64,000 bases of DNA from Bacteroidota bacterium (GCA_029555415.1 JAKPSI010000002.1:81078-145077), one strand, 5' to 3'; positions 1-9,171 are shown, counted from the first letter of the stretch. Numbers and translations: made by a program. Notes: generated by a model from the letters alone, not told the origin.

Positions 1-197
1 TTGCCAGTTGCGGGTTACGCCTTGGGCGATTGATCCTTTTCTCTATGAAATATGATTCTTCCTTACCCGCATCATTTATATTATCTGTGTGTTCACTCCT
101 GGTTTAAATTATTTTGAACTTTGTTCTTTTTATTAACGACTGTTTCATTTTAACGGGTCTAACCCGCAACGCGCAACCCGCAACAATTTCTTGTCCA
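1..197. other. Left-edge intergenic stretch
   Basis: No gene is supported here. The stretch is AT-rich. It carries GCGGGTT/AACCCGC words near position 10 and a short tract of AACCCGCAAC-like words at about 161-184; the same GGTTGCGGGTT word recurs at about 40965-40982. An mlaF-type ATPase often follows mlaE but would have to lie beyond the left edge. Confidence 0.5.
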
Positions 198-935
198 TCA
201 AAGCAAAAGTGCGGATAATACGTAGTCGCTGAACAATATCATGATACAACTCACCACCACCGCCTTCGTACTCGCCCTTCCGATCTCGAGTGCACCGCCT
301 TCCACATGGTAACCGTAGAATGCGGGAACACTGGAAATGATGAATGCGAAAACATATGCTTTAACGAGTGCGAAAACCACATTGTAGGGAAGGAAGTACT
401 CCAGCAGACCTTTATCGAAATCAGCTCCTGAAACGATACCCGACATGGTGCCGGCCAAACGGCCACCCCAGATACCCAGTACCATGGAAATGACGACCAG
501 CAGGGGGATCATCAGCAGCGCCGCCATGATCTTCGGTCTGATGAGGTATGCGCGGCTGTTGATGCCCATGATCTCCAGGGCGTCGATCTGTTCACTCACA
601 CGCATGTTACCCAGCTCACTCGCGATACGGCTGCCGGCCACACCGGCCAGTACGATACAAACGAGGGTGGGAGCGAATTCCAGGATCACCGTATCCCGCA
701 CGATCTGCGCGATGGTAGAGGGGGGGATCAGGGGGGACACCAGCTGGTAAGCGGTCTGGATGGTAGATACCGCTCCGATAAATACGGAGATGATCGCTAC
801 GATACCCAGGGAACCGATACCGATCTCGGAGCACTGATGCATGAATTCTTTCCAGTACATCTTGTTGTTCTCAGGTTTGGAGAACATGCTCTTGAGCATC
901 AGGAGGTACTGGCCTATATCACCGAAAATTTTCAT
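198..935 (-). CDS. MlaE/YrbE-family ABC transporter permease
   Basis: This 245-residue protein is the integral-membrane permease of an Mla-type ABC system that moves phospholipids or other hydrophobic molecules between inner and outer membranes. Several hydrophobic helices surround the family signature ELGNMRVSEQIDALEIMG near residues 107-124, and the length is normal for the family. It lies 65 bases downstream of maeB on the same strand. The partner ATPase (MlaF) and MCE protein (MlaD) are not visible and could lie left of the window. The short spacing to maeB contains a hairpin, so co-transcription is uncertain. The family call is firm; substrate and direction of transport cannot be read from the sequence. 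Confidence 0.93.
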   Translation of the reverse strand: MKIFGDIGQYLLMLKSMFSKPENNKMYWKEFMHQCSEIGIGSLGIVAIISVFIGAVSTIQTAYQLVSPLIPPSTIAQIVRDTVILEFAPTLVCIVLAGVAGSRIASELGNMRVSEQIDALEIMGINSRAYLIRPKIMAALLMIPLLVVISMVLGIWGGRLAGTMSGIVSGADFDKGLLEYFLPYNVVFALVKAYVFAFIISSVPAFYGYHVEGGALEIGRASTKAVVVSCIMILFSDYVLSALLL

Positions 936-956
936 ATTCAGCGTGAAGTTACAGGA

Positions 957-981
957 AGCCGGCTATAGTTACAAGCCGGCT
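957..981. repeat. AGCCGGCT inverted repeat between maeB and mlaE
   Basis: Two copies of the self-complementary octamer AGCCGGCT are separated by 9 bases and can fold into an 8-bp stem. On the minus strand it starts 20 bases after the maeB stop and has no T run, so it is at best a weak terminator or processing site between maeB and the mlaE-like gene. Confidence 0.5.
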
Positions 982-1000
982 CCTAAAACCCAGTTCGGCC

Positions 1001-3346
1001 TTAATCTTCAATGTTGGTCTTGCGGATCCTTTTCCACCATCTCGACTTCTTGACGATCTCATCTGTCGATACCCGGCTCTTGATCTGCGCGTCCACCACG
1101 GCCACCATGGCCATATTGATGATGTTACGCACGGAGCTGCCCAGTTGCAGTACGTGAACGGGTTTCTTCAGGCCCAGCAGGATCGGACCCACCGCATCGG
1201 CGGTCTCCAGTTCCTTGAGCAGGTTATAGGCGATATTACCGGAAGCGAGGTTGGGGAAGATCAGGGTGTTGACATCCTGACCTACCAGTTCGCTGAAAGG
1301 ATAATTCTCTTTTAAAAGATCGTTGTTGAAAGCCAGACTCGCCTGCATTTCACCATCCACGATGAGTGAAGGCATCTTCGCTTTCACGATCGTGCGGGCA
1401 TCTGCAACCAGACGGGCTTCACGGGAATCACTGCTGCCGAAATTGGAATAACTCAGCATCGCGATTCGCGGGGTGATGTTGAAGTTCTTCACTTCCTTCG
1501 CCACCATCAGTGTGATCTCAGCCAGCTCTTCCGCGGTGGGGTTGAAGTTCACCGTGGTATCGGCCAGGAACAGCGGACCATGTTTGGTCAGCATCAGGTA
1601 CATACCGGCGATCTTCTTCACGCCTTCTTCGGTGCCGATCGTCTGCAGGGCAGGACGGATCGTATCGGGATAATTCTTAGCCAGTCCGGAGATCATCGCG
1701 TCCGCGTCACCGCATTCCACCATCATACAACCGAAATAGTTGCGGTCCTTCATGATCTTCTTCGCTTCATACGCGTTGAAACCTTTACGACCACGGCGGG
1801 TGAAGAAGATCTCTGCATACAGATTGCGTTTCTCTTCCATTTCATCACTGCGCGGATCGAAAATGGGTAATCCTTCCAGATCGATGCTGTTCACTTCAGC
1901 GATGCTGGTGATCTTATTACGGTCGCCCAGCAGGATCGGATAGCCGATGCCTTCATCGAAGATGATCTGCGCGGCTTTCAGGATCTTGAGGTTATCGGCT
2001 TCCGCGAACACGATACGTTTGGGATCGCGGCGGGCCTTGTTACCGATGACACGCATCACCTGGTTATCGAGACCCAGACGTTTGTTCAGCGTATTCACAT
2101 AAGCATCCCAGTCCTTGATCGGATATTGCGCCACACCGCTTTCCATCGCGGCGCGTGCCACGGCGGGTGCTACGGTAGATAGCAAACGCGGATCCAGTGG
2201 TTTGGGGATGATATAGCTTTCACCGAAAGTGATGTTCTTTTCATTGTACGCCATGTTCACGATATCCGGTACCGGTGATTTGGCGAGTTCCGCCAAAGCC
2301 TTGACCGCGGCCATTTTCATGGCTTCGTTGATCGTGGTCGCGCGTACATCCAGCGCACCGCGGAAGATGTACGGGAAGCCCAGTACATTGTTCACCTGGT
2401 TGGGATAATCGCTGCGTCCGGTGGCCATGATCACGTCCTTACGGGCGGATGTTGCATCTTCCCAGGTGATCTCGGGATCGGGATTCGCCATCGCGAAGAT
2501 GATCGGATTCTTCGCCATGCCTTTGATCATATCACCATTGAGTACATTACCTGCACTCAGTCCGATGAATACATCTGCATCCTTCAAAGCCTGAACCAAT
2601 GTCATTTCACCTTTCGCGTTATTAGCGAAACGTTGTTTGAAAGCTTCGAGGTCGGTCCTGTCCTTATGGATCACACCCTTGCGGTCGAACAGCAGGAAGT
2701 TCTCATGCTTCGCACCGAGTGCTTCATATAATTGTATGCAAGCCATGGCGGCGGCACCTGCGCCATTGACGACGAATTTCACTTTGTCGATCTTTTTCTT
2801 CTTCAGCTCCAGCGCGTTCAGCAACGCGGCCGCGCTGATGATGGCGGTGCCGTGCTGATCATCGTGCATCACGGGGATCTTCAGTTGCTTCTTCAGTTCC
2901 TGCTCAATATAAAAGCAACCGGGCGCTTTGATATCTTCCAGATTGATGCCACCGAACGTGGGTTCCAGTGCTTTCACGATCTGCACGAATTTTTCGGGAT
3001 CCTTTTCATTGATCTCGATATCGAACACATCGATGTCGGCGAATATTTTGAACAGTACTCCTTTCCCTTCCATCACGGGTTTACCGGCTTCAGGGCCGAT
3101 ATCACCGAGACCGAGAACGGCGGTACCGTTACTGATCACCGCAACCAGGTTTCCCTTGGCGGTGTATTTATATACGTCTTCAGGATTCGCGGCGATCTCC
3201 AGACAGGGGGCGGCTACGCCGGGGCTGTAAGCAAGGGAGAGGTCGCGTTGCGTTTTGGCTTCTTTGGTGGGGACTACTTCAATCTTTCCGGGTCTGCCCT
3301 TTGCATGGTATTCAAGGGCCTGTTGTTTACGAAGATCGTTTGTCAT
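1001..3346 (-). CDS. maeB: NADP-dependent malic enzyme with C-terminal phosphotransacetylase-like domain
   Basis: The 781-residue enzyme oxidatively decarboxylates malate to pyruvate, supplying NADPH in the cytoplasm. Residues 1 to about 425 form the malic-enzyme part: the tyrosine segment [11 protein letters not shown] near 39-49, MHDDQHGTA near 160-168 and the nucleotide-binding GAGAAA at 195-200. Residues from about 430 to 770 match the phosphate acetyl/butaryl transferase fold, the usual architecture of MaeB (about 760 residues), where this domain is regulatory and generally lacks acetyltransferase activity. The start is fixed by the conserved N-terminus and by a good promoter about 45 bases upstream (3393-3400). 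The gene precedes the mlaE-type permease and follows an M20 amidohydrolase on the same strand, separated from it by a hairpin. Confidence 0.96.
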   Translation of the reverse strand: MTNDLRKQQALEYHAKGRPGKIEVVPTKEAKTQRDLSLAYSPGVAAPCLEIAANPEDVYKYTAKGNLVAVISNGTAVLGLGDIGPEAGKPVMEGKGVLFKIFADIDVFDIEINEKDPEKFVQIVKALEPTFGGINLEDIKAPGCFYIEQELKKQLKIPVMHDDQHGTAIISAAALLNALELKKKKIDKVKFVVNGAGAAAMACIQLYEALGAKHENFLLFDRKGVIHKDRTDLEAFKQRFANNAKGEMTLVQALKDADVFIGLSAGNVLNGDMIKGMAKNPIIFAMANPDPEITWEDATSARKDVIMATGRSDYPNQVNNVLGFPYIFRGALDVRATTINEAMKMAAVKALAELAKSPVPDIVNMAYNEKNITFGESYIIPKPLDPRLLSTVAPAVARAAMESGVAQYPIKDWDAYVNTLNKRLGLDNQVMRVIGNKARRDPKRIVFAEADNLKILKAAQIIFDEGIGYPILLGDRNKITSIAEVNSIDLEGLPIFDPRSDEMEEKRNLYAEIFFTRRGRKGFNAYEAKKIMKDRNYFGCMMVECGDADAMISGLAKNYPDTIRPALQTIGTEEGVKKIAGMYLMLTKHGPLFLADTTVNFNPTAEELAEITLMVAKEVKNFNITPRIAMLSYSNFGSSDSREARLVADARTIVKAKMPSLIVDGEMQASLAFNNDLLKENYPFSELVGQDVNTLIFPNLASGNIAYNLLKELETADAVGPILLGLKKPVHVLQLGSSVRNIINMAMVAVVDAQIKSRVSTDEIVKKSRWWKRIRKTNIED

Positions 3347-3392
3347 GGCAATGTTTTAGGGTTCTCATATGATATGGCCGGGCTGCAAGGTA

Positions 3393-3400
3393 CAAAATTA
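3393..3400 (-). promoter_or_regulatory. Promoter -7 element TAATTTTG of maeB
   Basis: On the minus strand TAATTTTG matches the Bacteroidota -7 consensus TAnnTTTG exactly. It lies 46 bases upstream of the maeB ATG, which predicts a leader of about 40 bases. No clear -33 TTTG box was identified. Confidence 0.55.
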
Positions 3401-3436
3401 ACCTGCCGTGCAGCCGGGGTTCGCTGAGTTTGATCG

Positions 3437-3466
3437 CTTTAAGGCTGACAGCGGACAGCCTTAAAG
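3437..3466 (-). terminator. 11-bp hairpin after the M20 amidohydrolase gene
   Basis: CTTTAAGGCTG and CAGCCTTAAAG form a perfect 11-bp stem around an 8-base loop, starting 8 bases beyond the stop codon of the minus-strand amidohydrolase gene. There is no U run after it, so it may work as a 3' end stabiliser or a weak terminator rather than a classical intrinsic terminator. Confidence 0.5.
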
Positions 3467-3474
3467 GTGATGGT

Positions 3475-4656
3475 CTACGGAAACTCCACGCTGCTGCCCA
3501 TCCAGGCCATCATACCAATGCCCAGTTCAATGGCCGATTCATCGATATTGAAGGTAGGCGTATGTACACCCGACAGGATGCCCATCGCCTTATTGCGTGT
3601 ACCCAGTCTGAAAAAACAACCGGGGATCAGTTTACAGTAATAACCAAAGTCTTCCGCACCCATCCGCATTTCCGTTTCACTCACTTGTTCCGCGCCGATA
3701 TACTCTTCCGCTTTTTTACGCGCGACAGGATACAGGTTCACATCATTGAATACAGCCGGATAGCCCACATCGATATGAACATCCACTTCCGCACCCATGG
3801 AACCCACCAGCTCATTTGAAATTTTGCGGATCAGTTCATGCGCTTTAAAACGCCATTCTTCATCCGTTGCACGGAAAGTGCCCATCAGTTTCACTTCACT
3901 CGGGATCACATTGGTCGTGAAGCCGCCCTGGAAGGAAGTAATGGAAAGAACGGAGAGCGACATCGGGTTGCGGTTGCGGCTGATCACTTGTTGTAAGGCC
4001 ACCACCAGATGGGATGCTATTAATATGGTATCAGCGGTCAGATGCGGGGAAGCCGCGTGACCACCTTTACCGCGTATCGTAAAATACAATTCATCTGCAC
4101 TGGCCATCGACATACCGGGTCGGAAACTGAAGAGTCCGGTATCGAGTGTCGGGTTCACATGTAATCCGAAGATGGCTTGCGGTTTGGGATTTTCCAGAAC
4201 ACCATCTCGGATCATATAACTCGCACCACCCGGGTTCTTTTCTTCACCCGGCTGAAAGATCAGTTTCACGGTCCCTTCCCATTCGTCCTTCAGTTCATTG
4301 AGGATCTTCGCGGCACCGAGCAGGCAGGTGGTATGCACATCATGTCCGCAGGCATGCATCACACCATCCTTTGTGGAACGATACGGAATATCATTGGCTT
4401 CCTGGATCGGCAGCGCATCCATATCGGCACGCAGGGCGATCACTCTTTTATCCGGATTCTTTCCTTTGATGAGTCCGACCACACCGGTGGTAGCCATCAC
4501 TTCGAAAGGGATCCCGTATTCGGTCAGGCGGGCCTGCACGAATTTGGAGGTCTCGAATTCCTGGTAGCTCAGTTCGGGATGCGCGTGCAGATGATGCCTT
4601 ACATTGATGAAGTCGGGTGCATATGCTTTTGCCAGCGCTTTGATCTTATCTCTCAT
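3475..4656 (-). CDS. M20 family amidohydrolase / N-acyl-amino acid deacylase
   Basis: This 393-residue protein is a di-zinc M20D amidohydrolase of the hippurate hydrolase / N-acyl-L-amino acid amidohydrolase type, which removes acyl groups from amino acids or conjugates. Visible family motifs are RHHLHAHPELSYQE near 20-33, ALRADMDALPI near 76-86, HACGHDVHT (metal ligands) near 100-108, FQPGEEKNPGGA and, near the C-terminus, EMRMGAEDFGYY. No signal peptide is evident, so it is probably cytoplasmic. The ATG is supported by family alignment at the N-terminus. A TATTTTTG promoter element ends only 5 bases before that ATG, so the mRNA may be leaderless. Substrate cannot be deduced. Confidence 0.94.
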   Translation of the reverse strand: MRDKIKALAKAYAPDFINVRHHLHAHPELSYQEFETSKFVQARLTEYGIPFEVMATTGVVGLIKGKNPDKRVIALRADMDALPIQEANDIPYRSTKDGVMHACGHDVHTTCLLGAAKILNELKDEWEGTVKLIFQPGEEKNPGGASYMIRDGVLENPKPQAIFGLHVNPTLDTGLFSFRPGMSMASADELYFTIRGKGGHAASPHLTADTILIASHLVVALQQVISRNRNPMSLSVLSITSFQGGFTTNVIPSEVKLMGTFRATDEEWRFKAHELIRKISNELVGSMGAEVDVHIDVGYPAVFNDVNLYPVARKKAEEYIGAEQVSETEMRMGAEDFGYYCKLIPGCFFRLGTRNKAMGILSGVHTPTFNIDESAIELGIGMMAWMGSSVEFP

Positions 4657-4661
4657 GGCTG

Positions 4662-4669
4662 CAAAAATA
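4662..4669 (-). promoter_or_regulatory. Promoter -7 element TATTTTTG next to the start codon of the M20 gene
   Basis: On the minus strand TATTTTTG, an exact TAnnTTTG match, is followed by CAGCC and then the ATG. With the usual 5-8 bases between the -7 element and the start site, transcription would begin at or beside the ATG, so a leaderless transcript is inferred. Confidence 0.5.
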
Positions 4670-4719
4670 GCATTTAAGATGGAAAGCTCTTTTTAGGGTT
4701 GATCAGCGGCAAAGGCAAT

Positions 4720-4745
4720 AAAAAACCCCGGCGCTGTGGCCGGGG
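4720..4745 (-). terminator. Intrinsic terminator of the SPOR-domain gene
   Basis: On the minus strand GCCCCGGC, a short loop and GCCGGGG form a GC-rich stem followed by TTTTTT. It lies about 25 bases past the stop of the SPOR gene and separates it from the M20 gene. Confidence 0.85.
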
Positions 4746-4771
4746 CTATATCTGATGTTTGCATCGTGTTA

Positions 4772-5230
4772 TTATTTATCATTCACTTCTTCTGCGGACT
4801 TCGGCAGCTTGACTTCCACCACATCATTCATGATGAAGACACCGGTGGGAAAATAAGCCTGTAGTTTTTTCTGATAGTCCTCCGCATCTTTTCGCTCTTT
4901 GAAGTTGCCCACTTTCAGTTTGAAATAGGGGGACTGGTAAACGAGGTAGGATTTCAGTTCCGGAAAATGACTGTATACCTTGCTTTTGGCAGCGAGTGCC
5001 TCATCTCTTTTATTGGTATTGATGACAAGGATGCGGAATCCCTTCTGGTTCTTGCGGGCGTCACGGGTGATCTCATCATTGTACTGGATCTGTTTTTTGA
5101 CGAGCAGGTCCAGACGCGGGTCCCGGTGAACAACGACCGAACCACTGTCCGCCATCCGCCAGCCGGTAGAGTCCTGGGCAGCGGAAGCAAGTGTGATGAA
5201 TAAGAAAGAAAGGAATAAGGCGTATTTCAT
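4772..5230 (-). CDS. SPOR domain-containing protein
   Basis: This 152-residue exported protein starts with a clear signal peptide (hydrophobic core near residues 3-16, then ASAAQ). Its C-terminal part, about residues 65-140, fits a SPOR domain: two RILVIN/FKLKVGNF-type strands separated by helices with repeated D/E-A-x-x-Y-x-x-K-L patterns. SPOR domains bind denuded septal peptidoglycan, so a periplasmic envelope or division role is inferred. The gene is transcribed alone from a TAAATTTG promoter at 5257-5264 and ends at a strong terminator. The domain call rests on pattern recognition only. Confidence 0.85.
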   Translation of the reverse strand: MKYALFLSFLFITLASAAQDSTGWRMADSGSVVVHRDPRLDLLVKKQIQYNDEITRDARKNQKGFRILVINTNKRDEALAAKSKVYSHFPELKSYLVYQSPYFKLKVGNFKERKDAEDYQKKLQAYFPTGVFIMNDVVEVKLPKSAEEVNDK

Positions 5231-5256
5231 ATGAAGGGTGTATTCAAATTGTAAGC

Positions 5257-5264
5257 CAAATTTA
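5257..5264 (-). promoter_or_regulatory. Promoter -7 element TAAATTTG of the SPOR gene
   Basis: On the minus strand TAAATTTG matches TAnnTTTG exactly, 26 bases upstream of the ATG. A second TTTG lies 13 bases downstream of it and could be an alternative. Confidence 0.5.
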
Positions 5265-5290
5265 GGGGGGATTCATTGTTCGCAAAAGGT

Positions 5291-5644
5291 TTCCCGCAGA
5301 TTACACTGATTTTAGCGCAGATTTCGCAGAATTTTCACGCAACGGCGCAATGACGCGGCGACGCAACGAAAAATACTGACTTCGGTGGCCCATTCGAAAT
5401 TTCAGAACTTAACCACGGAGGCACAGAGAAATGGAATTATAGTCCGAAAATTGTTTACAGTAGTTCGAGTTCACAGCAGCGCAGGGCGCTGGAGAAGTAC
5501 AACCTGCTTCTTTCGGGGTCCTAATTCAAAACTCAAAACTCAAAATTCAAAATTTAAATAGCCTCCCAACTTAACAAGTGTCACAACTAAACTCATAATC
5601 GGTTAGAAGAGACTAACGACTACCGACTAAAGACTAGCGACTAG
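5291..5644. repeat. Mosaic of word-like intergenic repeats
   Basis: This 410-base gap between the deoC operon and the SPOR gene holds no supported gene. It is a stack of repeat tracts: CGCAGAT words (5291-5333), ACGCAACG/GCGGCGACG words (5336-5369), an AACCACGGAGGCACAGAG word (about 5409-5426), TCAAAACTCAAAATTC words (5524-5559) and GACTAACGACTACCGACTA words (5609-5644, running up to the stop of the short ALDH gene). The same families recur in other gaps of the window. Confidence 0.75.
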
Positions 5645-6540
5645 TACCCCCCGCCTGCACCCGCAATATTCTCCACCGGATGCCAAGTGGTTTTGATCTC
5701 CTGACAATCCTGAATGAAATAAGGCGACTGACCCGCATCGGTGTTCCAGTTGATGTTGTCGTAGAAATGGATGCGTTTGAGATTGTTGGCGGATTTTTCG
5801 CGGATGGTTTTTTGTACAGCCGGTACTTTTTCACAATAGATCATCGCGTTCACATCCATGTGGTCCACGAAATGCGGGATGAGTTCGGATGGCATGCCAG
5901 TGAGGATGTTGACTACACCACTCGGTAAGTCGGATGAATGAAGTACTTCCGCGAAGGTCACCGAACACAACGGTTTTGTTTCTGATGCCAGTACGATACA
6001 GGTATTGCCACCGGCGATCACCGGCGCGATCACGGAAACGAGTCCGAGTAAGGAATCACCTTGCGGCGCGATAATGGATACCACACCCGTTGGTTCCGGA
6101 ACAGAGAAGTTGAAATGGGAACTCGCGACCGGATTCACGGCACTGAACAATTGCTGGAATTTATCGCACCAACCCGCGTAATATATCAAACGATCGGTAG
6201 CGAGGTTGACCTCTTTCTCCGCGTTCGATTTGGAAGAGCCCTGCAGCACGAGTTCTTCCATGAACTGCGCTTTGCGTCCTTCCAGCATCTCTGCCATGCG
6301 ATACAGTATCTGACTGCGGTTGAAAGCAGCGCGGCCACTCCAGCCTCCGAAAGCACCGCGAGCGGAAACGACCGCATCGCGGAAATCCTTGCGGGAACAG
6401 AGACAGACATTCGCCAGTTTTTTTCCGGACGGAGAAACAGGACTGTAAAAACGTCCGGATTCCGTGCGCGGAAATTGTCCGCCGATATAGATCTTGTAAG
6501 TTTTCAGCACTTCAAGTCTGTTGGAAATTGCTGTTGCCAT
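5641..6540 (-). CDS. Truncated, catalytically dead aldehyde dehydrogenase-like protein (ALDH16 C-terminal-domain type)
   Basis: The 299-residue protein has the N-terminal NAD-binding half of an aldehyde dehydrogenase (YIGGQFPRTESG near 16-27; IIAPQGDSLLG near 167-177; AGGNTCIVLASE near 184-195; SGVVNILTG) but stops before the catalytic domain. It has no catalytic Cys segment, and the oxyanion Asn position (PWN in active enzymes) reads PQG. It lies 24 bases downstream of a full-length ALDH gene and ends with a TTWHP segment and glycine-rich tail, so it is not a simple frameshift remnant. ALDH16 proteins fuse a full ALDH domain to a second, degenerate one; this looks like the same arrangement encoded as two genes. 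A structural or oligomerisation role is inferred. Confidence 0.85.
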   Translation of the reverse strand: MATAISNRLEVLKTYKIYIGGQFPRTESGRFYSPVSPSGKKLANVCLCSRKDFRDAVVSARGAFGGWSGRAAFNRSQILYRMAEMLEGRKAQFMEELVLQGSSKSNAEKEVNLATDRLIYYAGWCDKFQQLFSAVNPVASSHFNFSVPEPTGVVSIIAPQGDSLLGLVSVIAPVIAGGNTCIVLASETKPLCSVTFAEVLHSSDLPSGVVNILTGMPSELIPHFVDHMDVNAMIYCEKVPAVQKTIREKSANNLKRIHFYDNINWNTDAGQSPYFIQDCQEIKTTWHPVENIAGAGGGY

Positions 6541-6564
6541 ATTCGTTTGATTTCTTGCTGTTGA

Positions 6565-8052
6565 TCAGATGTTTTTCAGTTCTACATAGGGGAGAAGGCC
6601 GTGCAGTCCGCCTTCCCGGCCAAAGCCGCTTTCTTTATAACCGCCGAATGGTGAAGTGGGATCGAATTTATTGAACGTATTCGCCCATATCACGCCGGCG
6701 CGCATGCGTTTGGTCATGTTGAAGATCTTCGATCCTTTGTCGGTCCAAACTCCCGCGCTCAATCCGTACGGAGAATTATTCGCTTTTTCGATCACTTCAT
6801 CATCGGTCCTGAATGTGAGGATGGACAATACCGGTCCGAATATTTCTTCCTGCGCGATGCGGTTGCTCTGCGCCACATTGGTGAAGATGGTGGGGCGGCA
6901 CCAGAATCCTTTGTTCGGCAATTTGCAGGCGCTCTCATACATCTCCGCGCCTTCGGATCTTCCGATCTGCAGGTATTTGTTGATCGTAGCCAGTTGTTGT
7001 TTGGAATTGATGGCACCGATATCGGTATTCTTATCCAGTGGATCACCGACGATGAGCGATTCCATCCTGTCTTTTAATTTACGGATGACCTGCTTCGCAA
7101 CGGATTCCTGCACATACAAACGGGAGCCTGCGCAGCAAACATGTCCCTGATTGAAGAAGATACCATTGATGACACCTTCAACCGCCTGATCGAGCGGTGC
7201 ATCTTCAAAGATGATATTGGCGGCTTTACCACCGAGTTCGAGTGTTACTCTTTTATTCGTACCCGCGACAGCTCTTTGAATGATCTTGCCCACATCGGTC
7301 GATCCTGTGAACGCGATCTTGTTGATGTCGGGATGATTGACGATCGCCGCACCGGTCTCACCCGCACCGGTCAGGATATTCACCACACCCGGTGGCAGGT
7401 CCGCTTCCTGGATGATCTCGGCCAGCTTCAAAGCCGTCAGGGGCGTGGTTTCCGCGGGCTTCAGCACCACGGTGTTACCCGTAGCCAGTGCCGGCGCGAT
7501 CTTCCATGCGGCCATCAGCAGCGGGAAATTCCAGGGAATGATCTGTCCCGCAACTCCCAGTGGTTCGGCTTTTTTATTAAGGAAGGCGTATTCCAGTTTA
7601 TCGGCCCAACCGGCATAGTAAAAGAAATGATTGGCGGCGGTAGGTACATCGAAGTCGCGGCTTTCACGGATGGGTTTACCGCCATCCAGTGTTTCAATGA
7701 TGGCAAGCTCCCTTGCTTTTTCCTGGATGATGCGCGCGATGCGGAAGATGTATTTCGCTCTTTCCTTCGCGGAGATCTTACGCCATGTTTTTTCATAAGC
7801 GTTGCGCGCGGCTTTCACGGCTTTGTCGACATCCGCCGCATTCGCCATGGCCACTTCACTCAGTTTTTCTTCAGTCGCCGGATTGATGGTGCCGAAATAT
7901 TTCTTACTGAGCGGTGCCTGCCATTCCCCGTTGATGAATAATTCATACCGGTCTTTGATCTGCGCGGCCGAACGGCTTTCCGGAGCCGGCGCATATGGCC
8001 AGGCAGTATCAAATTTCAGTTTGAGGGTGTTGCTTTTCTTTTTGGTTGCCAT
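6565..8052 (-). CDS. Aldehyde dehydrogenase, full length
   Basis: This 495-residue NAD(P)-dependent aldehyde dehydrogenase keeps every catalytic residue: Asn175 in IIPWNFPL, Glu272 in LELGGK and nucleophile Cys306 in NQGHVCCAGSR; FTGSTDVGK near 248-256 is the cofactor loop. A lysine/serine-rich N-terminal extension of about 30 residues precedes the fold. The gene lies 35 bases downstream of deoC and 24 bases upstream of the short ALDH-like gene, all on one strand. DeoC releases acetaldehyde, so oxidation of acetaldehyde to acetate is the natural inferred role, with the short neighbour as a possible partner subunit. It could instead act on another short aldehyde. Confidence 0.95.
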   Translation of the reverse strand: MATKKKSNTLKLKFDTAWPYAPAPESRSAAQIKDRYELFINGEWQAPLSKKYFGTINPATEEKLSEVAMANAADVDKAVKAARNAYEKTWRKISAKERAKYIFRIARIIQEKARELAIIETLDGGKPIRESRDFDVPTAANHFFYYAGWADKLEYAFLNKKAEPLGVAGQIIPWNFPLLMAAWKIAPALATGNTVVLKPAETTPLTALKLAEIIQEADLPPGVVNILTGAGETGAAIVNHPDINKIAFTGSTDVGKIIQRAVAGTNKRVTLELGGKAANIIFEDAPLDQAVEGVINGIFFNQGHVCCAGSRLYVQESVAKQVIRKLKDRMESLIVGDPLDKNTDIGAINSKQQLATINKYLQIGRSEGAEMYESACKLPNKGFWCRPTIFTNVAQSNRIAQEEIFGPVLSILTFRTDDEVIEKANNSPYGLSAGVWTDKGSKIFNMTKRMRAGVIWANTFNKFDPTSPFGGYKESGFGREGGLHGLLPYVELKNI

Positions 8053-8087
8053 ACGTATGGTTTGGGCCTTGTTGTAATAATATTGGA

Positions 8088-9008
8088 TCAGTCGGCGGAA
8101 AAATAATTCGCTGACTGGTACAGTCCTGTTTTTGCTCTCACGATCTGCATGAGTACATCGTTGGCGAGACTGCTGGCGCCGAAACGGAACCAGTGATTGT
8201 TCAGCCAGTCATCACCCAGCACTTCTTTCACCATCACCAGGTAATGCAGTGCCAGCTTGGATTTGGAGATGCCACCCGCAGGTTTCATGCCGATCATCTT
8301 GCCGGTCTTGTAATAAAAATCACGGATCGCTTCCAGCATCACCAGTGTCACGGGCATGGTGGCGGCCGGTTGAATTTTGCCAGTCGAGGTTTTGATGAAA
8401 TCCGCTCCTGCGTACATCGCGATATCACTCGCGCGTCTTACTTTATCATAAGTGCCTAGTTCTCCGGTTTCGAGAATGACCTTCAGTCTGGCTTCACCGC
8501 AGGCTTCTTTTACCGCGGCGATCTCATCGAACACGAAATTGTATTCGCCTTCGTGGAATTTACCGCGACTGATCACCATGTCCACTTCATCCGCTCCCTG
8601 CTGTACCGCATATTTCACATCCGCGATCTTGATGGCGCGTGAGGCCTGTCCGCTGGGAAATGCAGTAGCAACGGATGCCACTTTGATGCCCGAACCCTCC
8701 AGTGCTTTTTTGGCGATGCTCACCATGCTGGGATATACGCAAACCGCGGCAACGGTCGGGATGCCGGGTACCGCGTCATGCGGATGCATGGCTTTGTAGC
8801 AAAGTTGCTTCACTTTGCCGGCCGTATCCTTTCCTTCCAGGGTAGTGAGATCGATCATGTTGAGCACCAGCTTCAGTCCGTTCATCTTCGTTTCATTCTT
8901 GATACTGCGCTTGGTGAAACGGGATGCCCGTTCTTCAACGCCCACCTGATCGATCCGGGGCGATATACTGAAGTCAGGCAGGGTGGTTTGAGGTCCTTTC
9001 CCGGTCAT
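8088..9008 (-). CDS. deoC: Deoxyribose-phosphate aldolase
   Basis: This 306-residue class I aldolase splits 2-deoxyribose 5-phosphate into glyceraldehyde 3-phosphate and acetaldehyde in deoxynucleoside catabolism. Expected residues are visible: Asp143 in DEVDMVI, Schiff-base Lys206 in DFIKTSTGK and Lys242 in MKPAGGIS. The chain is longer than the E. coli enzyme (259) because of an N-terminal extension of about 45 residues. A longer frame runs upstream, but I choose the ATG at 9008: the upstream part does not resemble the family, and a TAACTTTG promoter lies at 9033-9040. It leads an operon with the two ALDH genes and is divergent from the amidohydrolase gene. Confidence 0.94.
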   Translation of the reverse strand: MTGKGPQTTLPDFSISPRIDQVGVEERASRFTKRSIKNETKMNGLKLVLNMIDLTTLEGKDTAGKVKQLCYKAMHPHDAVPGIPTVAAVCVYPSMVSIAKKALEGSGIKVASVATAFPSGQASRAIKIADVKYAVQQGADEVDMVISRGKFHEGEYNFVFDEIAAVKEACGEARLKVILETGELGTYDKVRRASDIAMYAGADFIKTSTGKIQPAATMPVTLVMLEAIRDFYYKTGKMIGMKPAGGISKSKLALHYLVMVKEVLGDDWLNNHWFRFGASSLANDVLMQIVRAKTGLYQSANYFSAD

Positions 9009-9032
9009 ATAGTGGTTGGAGTTTATTTGTTT

Positions 9033-9040
9033 CAAAGTTA
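9033..9040 (-). promoter_or_regulatory. Promoter -7 element TAACTTTG of the deoC operon
   Basis: On the minus strand TAACTTTG is an exact TAnnTTTG match 24 bases upstream of the chosen deoC ATG, giving a predicted leader of under 20 bases. It supports the shorter deoC start, because it would lie inside the coding sequence if the longer frame were used. Confidence 0.55.
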
Positions 9041-9171
9041 GCCAAATTGTACAGCCATCGGCTTTTTTACCCCTTATCAAATTACCTCATTTTTCTGCTC
9101 CAATTCCGTTAAATTCGGCATTCCTATATTTTTCAGTTCAATCATTTCTACATATCAAAACCACTTCTGTA

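Noticed and set aside
2732..3427. Long open frame on the plus strand (231 codons) opposite maeB
   Set aside because: It mirrors the coding frame of maeB, whose motifs are unambiguous, and its translation has no recognisable domain.
5641..6540. Frameshifted pseudogene of a full aldehyde dehydrogenase
   Set aside because: The frame is intact, begins and ends cleanly, sits tightly in the operon, and the catalytic half is not found in another frame downstream.
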